From Massospora cicadina (taxonomy: Eukaryota; Entomophthoromycota; Entomophthoromycetes; Entomophthorales; Entomophthoraceae): a DNA stretch of 64,000 nt. Positions 57,000 through 64,000 of the stretch are shown one piece after another. How positions within the stretch are numbered: position 1 is the first letter of the stretch; the number at the start of each line of letters is the position of its first letter. The position numbers and the translations under genes were made by a program. The DNA is taken from assembly GCA_022478985.1 (NCBI GenBank), contig JAKSZP010006611.1, positions 124,001 through 188,000 of the forward strand. The letters run 5' to 3'. The notes below the pieces were generated by a model, which saw only the letters and a list, made by a program, of their open reading frames with translations, made no database searches and had not been told where the DNA came from.

Positions 57000-58060
57000 C
57001 CACTGGCTCCCCTTTCTGTCTCCTCTGCCAGTTTGCCACCATATGCTCTTCTTCTTGATCAAAAACCCGCTGCCTAGTTGACCTCACTAGAAGGGAGCAC
57101 ATTATATAAGGGCTTGAAATCTAAAACTCATAATCTTACTCTCTATGCCATCAAGGATAGGGTAATCTACTTCAGAGATTGAGTTTGGGTTCCTCCAATC
57201 TTTCATGAAAAGGTGATTTAAGAGCATAATGAGCCCCCAACTTTGGAGCATCATGGGTCCAAAAAGTGCGGATAACTGGTTAAAAAGGCCTATAACTTGC
57301 CAGAATCTTCCAAGAAGATCCCCTGCATGGATTTCCTATTATATAATGTGTGCACGTCCCAAATCTGATAGATATGGGAAAAAAAGGGCTTCTTGCACCC
57401 ATTTTAAAAGGCAGAGGGTCCCTAAACCTCTGTATATGAATTTTATTTGTAGAGTTGCCACCTTTAAGTGGTATGATTTGATCATAATGGTAGTTGACTG
57501 CTTCACCAAGTTTTCACCCTTCATTCCTGCAACATAACGATCACTTCTGGAGAGATGGCGGCCTTGTTTGCGACTAATGCATTCTCCATTTTTCGGACTC
57601 CCTAAAGAAATAATGAGCAAACGCGGCCCCCAATTCATTTCTAAGTTCTATATTGCCCTCCTTAACCTCATCCAGATCAGATCATGCATGTCTACCATTT
57701 ATCACCCCCAGCCAGATGGTCAAACTGAGAGGGTGAACCAAACCCTGGAACGATATTTTCACTTTTATGCTTCTGCTAGTCATGACACATGGGAATCAGG
57801 CCTTCTCCTGGAGCAGTTTGCATATAATAATTCCCCACATGCCTCCAGCAGTATTTCTCCTTTTGAGGCAAATTTGGGTTACAATCCTCATTCACATTGG
57901 CACCCATCTCAAATCTACTGGTCCTGCTGTGGAGGAACGCCTATTTACATAAGCAAAGCCCATAATCTTGTATGTGAGAATTTGTCCAAGGCAATGGATA
58001 ATTACAAGAAATCTGCAGACCAAAAACGCCATCCAAGCTATGAGATTTAGAAAGGATTGC
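57000..58060 (+). pseudogene. Gy8 integrase
   Basis: LYMNFICRVATFKWYD corresponds to LSMDFIxxLP, with Asp changed to Asn. LIIMVVDCFTKFSPFIPAT (57,479-57,535) is the second strand. A frame change near 57,540 leads to GLPKEIMSKRGPQFISKF (SDRG changed to SKRG) and YHPQPDGQTERVNQTLERYF, where Glu is kept. LLEQFAYNNSPHASSSISPF follows (57,807-57,866). The HHCC domain before 57,330 is poorly preserved. Two of three catalytic acids are gone. Confidence 0.82.
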
Positions 58061-58568
58061 TGGTCATTTTATCCATGTGTCATATAGACATGAAGATTCC
58101 TTCCCACAAACTAGCATGCAAATGTTCTGACCCTTAGAGGTGTTAAAGGACTTAGGAAATGTTGCATTCCATATTAAACTCCCTCCACATGGAAAAAGCA
58201 CAACGTGTTTCATGTATCTATGTTGTCTTTGTTCAAGGGTTCTATGCCCACGTTACTTGAACCTATCATGGTAGATGACTCCCAGGAGGCAGAGGTAGAG
58301 GAAATCTTGGACTCCCATAAATGTTGCTCAATTCAGTACATGGTGGCTAGAAAGGGTTAACCTTCATATGAATATAGCTGGGTAAGCGCAAGAGATTGTG
58401 CCAACTGCAAATAGCTTGTGAAGCCTTCCAAGAAACTCACCCTAATGCCTCCCACCCTCTCCAAAAGGTTGTGGTTTTTTTGCAATAAAATTTCTTGCAA
58501 GGCATAAAAAATACGTTCTTGCTATGTCTCAGGGGGTGGCATATATCCTTTTTCAAAGGAAAGGATAA
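58061..58568 (+). pseudogene. Gy8 integrase C-terminus, chromodomain, polypurine tract
   Basis: EAEVEEILDSHKCCSIQYMV, then SYEYSWVSARDCANCK (about 58,280-58,412) is a chromodomain of the EVEEILDSR--LQYLV-WKGY-P-E-SW type. A TAA sits where WKGY would end. CAAAGGAAAGGATAA (58,554-58,568) is the polypurine tract. Confidence 0.72.
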
Positions 58569-59931
58569 TGTAAGTCCAGATGACCCTCCCCGCCAGCTAT
58601 CTGTGAGAAATTTTCACATAAAGCAGTAAGGGGCCAAACCCCAAGTAGAGCCCCACTCTAGGATCAGTGGCTTAGCTCATGTAGTAGATGAGCGTTGAGA
58701 TAATGTTCTGGCTCCTAAAGAGCCTTATCTCTGCCCCTTATCTCTTCTTCTGATCTTGTAAGTATTTAGAGGGGTGTGAATAGAGGTGTTTCAGTTTAGG
58801 GCCCTCCAGCAGGACCCTCATAGCCACCCCAAGTATGACCTGGTCACTGAAAAGATTCAAGAAATAGCCTCACCCACCAAAATTTCCATATAAGCCCAAT
58901 CTGCATAGTAAGTTATATTGGATCTATTTTTGTGTTTAATTAAAAATTGAACCCACAGATCACAATATTAACTAAAAATTGTACAATCTATAATAATAAT
59001 ATCACAAGTCTCATTGGAACTGGTGAATTACCCATCTGGCAAAACCATTCAATTTTGGTATTATTCTGCTAGATTTCTCCTTAATATGGTGGACAGGCAG
59101 CCAAAACTTTTATGGCGCCATCTGATACCTCTAATGTCTTCTCCCTCAATTCTATCACAAGAAGCCTAGAATGACAATTGGTGCCCAGCAAGAGGCTTAG
59201 TCATTGCAAATTCCAAGCTCCCTTCTCCCTTCACTATACAGGCAATCACTCTCCTTAGGGTAGGTTGCTTGGTTATTTTTTAGTTTTCCTTATTTATATG
59301 AATTACTTAAATAAAAAGCATTTTTTGTTGAATCTTTTGTTTCAGAATCTGCCCTCCATGTTGCCTCACTGATTTTCACCAAAATTATCTGGAAATGCAA
59401 GGTGCCATACAAAAATAATACTGGAGATTATTGAGTGGACATTCCAATCTACAGATCCATCATCACTCCCTGCCCTCCACGAAATAGTGAATGAAAACCT
59501 CTGTTATATTGACTGCTGATCCATCATTCATGCTGTAAATGCCATCAACCACCTTTTAGAATCGATCTGCCCAAATTTTGGGTGTGATATGTATCATTTT
59601 GGTCACAATCCATTATGTGCTATTTAATAAGGTGATCTATCTTATTTATATTAAACAGCTGCAAACATTGGAGGGGTTGTTGCCTTCCCTGACTCTCCAA
59701 CCTTTAAGGTTGTCCCAATAATACCCACAGTTGCCCCCACTGAAGCCTTCTGGCTTGTTGTAGGGGCCTTTGGTATGTTATTTAAATCAATTGCCCCTCA
59801 ATTAATCCTTAGGAAACCTCAACTAAAAGTCATTATAGCAGCTGTTCTTTGGCATTCTGTACCATCAACTGGGCATTGCCAAACACTTTTAAGATGGACG
59901 ATATTTTTTCAAATTAACTGCAACCCTGACA
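58569..59931 (+). repeat. Gy8 3' LTR (1,363 bp)
   Basis: Begins TGTAAGTCCAGATGACC, ends CCCTGACA. It is uninterrupted, and it shows where solo LTR B entered the other copy. Confidence 0.85.
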
Positions 59932-60937
59932 GATATGATATCTTAAAACTTGCACATAGTTGACAAGGGTTTCTTATTACCAAATATACAGTATGATACT
60001 ATGAGAAGGTTGCAGCAATTTGGAAGGTAATGCTTCCAAGGTTCTGCAATAATGTGGAATAAGAATCTTTGAGAGCTTAGTCTGAGAGTAAAGTATCATT
60101 ATTGCTATCAAATCAGCTGTCTTCTTTGAAATAAACTAGGTTTTTATATTAAATAGGTAGTTTAAATTGGAAATTTATGTCCTTGGGCCTTATTTTAAAG
60201 TTATGAAGTAAAATTACTGCTTGGGATACAGACAATTTTCATTAATTTTGTGTTCAGGTTCTGGATAGCTAGAGTTTATTGTAAGTTGATCAGATTTGGA
60301 AGGAAAAACAGAATTATAAGCACAGCCAAATATTTTGCTCACTGGGCTGGTGGCTGAGTCAAGGTAAATTCTGGGAACTCATGGTGACAATGACCAGTGA
60401 GTATATCTTTATCAAATGGTCTATTTTGAAGAAAAGGATGAGATAATTCTGTCATTTTTGATGCATGTCAGAATAGACAGTCTTGATAAATGATTACAAC
60501 TGCAACAAATTGTTCTATTTTATCAAGAATAAGGTGTCTCAGTAGATGGAGGAAGGACAGGAAAAGTCTCCTAAAGCCCCTTAGGTAGATGCAAAATTTT
60601 CAAAGTAGCAGACCAAAGGTGAATTGTAGCAGCACCTGTAGTAAAAAACATAACTGGAGAATCTATACTAAAAGATTGGGAGAAGTGGGTCCATGTGAGG
60701 ACTAAAATCATGATACTAGTTGGTAGAGTAGGGAACTCTGATTAAAGGAGTTTGGTAGTGCAACCTGACAAAATTTTAGATATGGATATCATTCTATGCG
60801 CCAACATATTAATCTTGAATTACATTGCAAGAACGAGGAACTTTGAGGTTGTTTCATACTTTTAAGTGAAAGATGAAAAAAACTACTTACTTTACCACAA
60901 AGATATAAGATAAAAAGTACAATAATTATAGATTTAC
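59932..60937. other. Intergenic A+T-rich sequence
   Basis: Short frames only, with no motif or repeat partner recognised in the window. Confidence 0.5.
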
Positions 60938-61008
60938 TGCATTGTCCGGGAATCGAACCCGGGTCGGCCGCGTGGCAGGCGGCCATTATACCACTAAACC
61001 AACAATGC
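60938..61008 (-). tRNA. tRNA-Gly(GCC)
   Basis: The 71-nt minus-strand sequence folds into a full cloverleaf: acceptor GCATTGT pairs with ACAATGC, the anticodon loop CTGCCAC gives anticodon GCC, and the T arm is CCGGG-TTCGATT-CCCGG. Box A (GGTTTAGTGG) and box B (GGTTCGATTCC) are intact. There is no intron and no encoded CCA; the discriminator is A. A T run (TTTTT, minus strand, about 60,912-60,916) downstream can end Pol III transcription. This is the only clearly functional cellular gene in the window. Confidence 0.96.
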
Positions 61009-61446
61009 TCTTTTTTCGCTATTAAGTTTAGTATATTAAAATAATGGTTTTTATACTATCATTTTTTCTTAGATTTCCTTAATCGTAATAAATGAAGTTT
61101 CACGGTGAATTGATTTTTAGCCCTTATATAATCTCACTAAAAATTGATTTGAACTTAAAGTTGGACCTCTTGTCTGACTTCATAATTCTGTACCACCTTC
61201 ACCTGTTAAATTTCTCCTCAGGAATCTCCTGCTAGCTTAAGTCTATTTCACTTCATTTCCTTTCTGTTTTGGGTTATGCTTTACCTAATATTTATTTTTT
61301 ATTTTTACTAAGATAATGTAAATCTTATTTATGATGTGCACAACTTCTTTGTTCAAACACTTCAGCCTTCATGCACTTTGCATCTCTGGACCTGAGTGCT
61401 ACAAAATCCTGTGGGACCTTATATTAAAACAGAATATTAAGGAGAC
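61009..61446. other. Intergenic sequence between tRNA-Gly and SINE
   Basis: A+T-rich. Nothing recognised. Confidence 0.5.
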
Positions 61447-61461
61447 ATTATATGATGTGAG
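61447..61461. repeat. SINE target-site duplication, left copy
   Basis: ATTATATGATGTGAG, identical to 61,743-61,757. Confidence 0.88.
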
Positions 61462-61742
61462 GGAGGATACCCCAGTGGCAGAGTATGGACCCTCTACCAC
61501 TGCCTCCCGAGTTTGATCCCGGTAATGGACTTTGGGTAGGGGACGTTTTTGACTATGTTGGTTTTGCGCGCCAATGCCCCGAACCGAGATAGCGAATAGC
61601 AAAGGCGGTCCATGGAGTTCCTGGCCTATCATACGCCGCGCATGGAGGTTTTCCGGATTTTATCCTCCTTTCCCATTTTCTTCACTTCCCTAATCGGTGC
61701 GGTATCGTCCCCAGGTCGGCCCACCTCGAATAAAATTTAAAA
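61462..61742 (+). mobile_element. tRNA-derived SINE (281 bp)
   Basis: Perfect 15-bp duplications flank a G+C-rich block in A+T-rich surroundings. The head is tRNA-like: box A (TACCCCAGTGGCAGAG, about 61,468) and box B (GAGTTTGATCCCGG, about 61,509), about 40 nt apart as in tRNAs. The tRNA-unrelated body runs to about 61,720, and the tail reads AATAAAATTTAAAA. It encodes no protein and would depend on a LINE. The LINE at 5,054 also ends AATAAATTAAAA, but their 3' bodies do not otherwise look alike, so a partnership is only a guess. Its 15-bp perfect duplication implies a young insertion. Confidence 0.85.
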
Positions 61743-61757
61743 ATTATATGATGTGAG
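61743..61757. repeat. SINE target-site duplication, right copy
   Basis: Identical to 61,447-61,461. Confidence 0.88.
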
Positions 61758-62516
61758 TCATGGCAAAGAGGGCGGATTAATTTATATGATGGGTTATCAA
61801 TTTGATTATCCCTTTTATAAATAAAAAAGTAGAGATAGGGCCATAAGCACAAAACTTCTATTTATATATAAGCTTCACACAAAAAATTAAGGTTTAAGTA
61901 ACTCTTACAAAGGGCAGAGGTCTATTAACTTTAATGCTCTGTCACCTTGTCTATTTTAATGATAGACTCATACAAATTTGCGTATAGATCAGTTTGATCA
62001 ATCTTTGGACAATTCACATTTTGATACTGGAAGAATAATTGGACTGTTATGTATCAGTTGAGCTTTAAATTGACATAAAATATCTGGAGGTGGAAAGAAT
62101 GATTCATGGATTTGAAGTTTTAATGATCGCACCTAAGAAAACATTGAAAAGTCAAAAAAGCTTCTGTGGTATACTGTCATCACATATGAAAGAAGATAAA
62201 TTTGTGATAAATTAAATAATAGGAAAATAAAAATAAGAAATATCATGGCTAAAATAGTACTTTATTCTTTATTTTAATTGAGCAAAATGAAATTAAAGAA
62301 ATTATAGATAATATGTTTATAATTTTCAAACTATCAATTTTTTTGATATATTATCCTTTTCAGGGAGTTCAAATGTGCATACTATATTATATGGTAGTCA
62401 TATAATTATTATTTGTGTTAATTTAACACTTTTAATAATCACACCATAGTAAAGTATTAGTGTTCTTCTCTCTTTAGGTAAGCTAACAAAAGTGTTGACA
62501 CTACTAATATGTAGAA

Positions 62517-62553
<37 letters not shown>

Positions 62554-64000
62554 ATAGAAATGTTGCAATGGTGCTGGGCATTTATTTAAGAACACAAAAA
62601 GAATAATGGTATTGGAATTATCCTTTTAACCCATTTTGGTCATTTTTATTTATGAACAAGAGCAGATAGTTCATTTACAGAGTTATTAAATACTGTCACA
62701 AGGAGGGTTGTGATTAACTTTTTTAAAAAATGGCTTTTTTATATTCACAAATTATGTTCTACATTAACGTGGGCTCTGTATATAGAGATGAAAATCTAAA
62801 AAATATATGTTTTTTGAGTATATACTAGAATTCTAGTTTAAGTTGTTCAGGGACAACAATATCAGCCTTACCAAGGACAGAGATCTATTACTCTACAACA
62901 GAAGAATTTGAGAGACATGGTGCATATATATCAACTGACATAGAAAATATAACTTAGAAAGAATAAAATTTATAAAGAGTTTAATAATTGTAACAGCATA
63001 AAGTATAATATAGTAGATGGTTCGTTATAGAGGGACCAGATAAAATAATTCATATGATGAAAAGTAGCAGTATATTCAGGCTAATGAGAGTACTAAAGTT
63101 GATAAGGCTATATAAAGTTGAAATTTAAATACTATAATCTTAAACATATAAAGATAAAAATTAACTATGATAGGTCCATTTGCTGTGGGTTTAGTTTGCT
63201 TTTTATCATATATTAAGGTAGAAAAAGTGAAGTTATATGCCCAAATTAAAGTTAACTGGAAATCAAAAATGTGATCATGTATGAGGTTTGGTAATATCTG
63301 AGTTACATAAACATACACAATCAACTATTATTCATTTGTCAGTAGAATGGTAGGAAAGGTAACAAACTACACTGATAAGTCTGTTGAGGTAGTAATGTAA
63401 AGAAATAAAGGTATTCTGAGGGTTTAAAATGGCAGTTTTTGTTCTAGGGACCATGGTAGGTAGGTAAAGTTTTAAAACTTGTGTCAGCATGAGGTAGAAA
63501 GCATACTTAAGAGGAAGAATGATGATTGTTAGGTTAATTAAGCTGGGGTTTTGTGTTGGAAAGATAATTTTGACAACACCTTAAAATATTGAGGTTCTCA
63601 GCCCCTTAAGTAATTATGAGGTGTTATTTGAGGTTTTTGCAACAGGCTCATATGCCTGACAATAACTCCTTATACAAAGTCTGAGGGGTAGGTAAAAAGT
63701 AATTAAAGAAATCATCATAAATGTGATGTCAAAGGAACTATATTTTAAATTTGTGAATTATAGTTTATTGTATATCAGACAAGTTAAAACTGCAGCATCA
63801 GCTTCTTTTGAAATAGATAATATGCAAAATAGCCTTTATACAAGAGGGAATCAAAGAACCAATCATCTGAAAGATGTTAGTGATGCAGTCAATGATAGCC
63901 TTACCACATTTAGGAACAACCTCCTACATCAAACAATAAATGGTGAAGCTTAAAAACTGTTTAAAATTCTTTTACTCAAAGCAGCTTATTAATCTTTTCA
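61758..64000. other. A+T-rich terminal region
   Basis: Contains the microsatellite at 62,517. A 76-codon + strand ORF (63,723-63,953) is unusually polar for the region (DNMQNSLYTRGNQRTNHLKD), but has no recognised motif. No gene is supported. Confidence 0.45.
62517..62553. repeat. (CA)n(TA)n microsatellite
   Basis: ACACACACACAT followed by about twelve TA units. Confidence 0.9.

Larger units (their letters stand above)
51898..59931 (+). mobile_element. Gy8: chromodomain Ty3/gypsy element with long LTRs and little or no gag
   Basis: LTRs 51,898-54,879 (about 1.38 kb after removing solo LTR B) and 58,569-59,931 (1.36 kb), starting TGTAAGTCCAGAT. The internal part is only 3.7 kb: protease motif by about 55,190, RT, RNase H, integrase, chromodomain, purine tract CAAAGGAAAGGATAA before 58,569. 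No target duplication could be confirmed (left flank GCCAC, right flank GATAT). Stops and active-site losses show an inactive copy. Confidence 0.85.

Noticed and set aside
60789..60986. 65-codon minus-strand ORF beginning MAACHAADPGSIPG
   Set aside because: It lies over the tRNA-Gly; the peptide is a translation of the tRNA.
61462..61535. A second tRNA gene
   Set aside because: Boxes A and B are present, but it cannot form a proper acceptor stem and it is the head of a SINE with flanking duplications.
63723..63953. 76-codon ORF as a host gene
   Set aside because: Too short, no recognised motif, no neighbouring open exon; noted in the terminal-region entry only.

Overview
This window is almost entirely retrotransposon. 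I find no convincing host protein gene. The only cellular gene I can support is a tRNA-Gly(GCC) on the minus strand near 61 kb. The source looks like a eukaryote with a large, A+T-rich, repeat-swollen nuclear genome. Chromodomain Ty3/gypsy elements with fungal-style polyproteins and an L1/Tx1-like LINE suggest a fungus, perhaps a repeat-rich basidiomycete such as a rust. That placement is inference from family resemblance only.

Layout. (1) 1-10,662: a chromodomain Ty3/gypsy element on the + strand (Gy1), entering the window at the end of its 5' LTR. Its 3' LTR is split by a near full-length LINE on the minus strand (5,054-10,324) with a perfect 16-bp target duplication. (2) 10,663-11,681: remains of another gypsy integrase (Gy7), plus the tail of a minus-strand ORF. 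(3) 11,682-47,197: one old gypsy element (Gy2, minus) expanded to about 35 kb by later insertions. Gy3 (+, 16,834-29,277) sits in its gag region, and Gy4 (+, 21,347-26,910) sits inside Gy3. Gy5 (minus, 30,777-47,093) sits in Gy2's 5' LTR. Gy5 carries a solo LTR (31,376-32,023) in its own LTR and Gy6 (+, 34,879-42,567) in its pol. Each level is supported by paired LTRs and by 5-bp target duplications that are perfect or have one mismatch. (4) 47,198-51,897: A+T-rich sequence with a decayed copia-type fragment. (5) 51,898-59,931: a third chromovirus (Gy8, +) with LTRs of about 1.4 kb and another solo LTR (52,209-53,805) inside its 5' LTR. (6) 59,932-64,000: mostly featureless A+T-rich DNA with the tRNA-Gly, a 281-bp tRNA-derived SINE with a perfect 15-bp duplication, and a microsatellite.

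Mechanism. Gy1 and Gy4 are related families that appear to self-prime reverse transcription in the Tf1/sushi manner. The bases at the predicted transcript start are the exact reverse complement of the bases 2 nt after the 5' LTR, and one base pair covaries between the two families. Gy2, Gy3, Gy5 and Gy6 have a different leader, compatible with a tRNA-type primer site. All elements are broken by stops and frameshifts. The younger ones (Gy1, LINE, the solo LTR at 52.2 kb) look much richer in G+C than the older ones, which fits progressive C-to-T decay. Element boundaries were aligned by eye; for the oldest elements they may be off by tens of bases.
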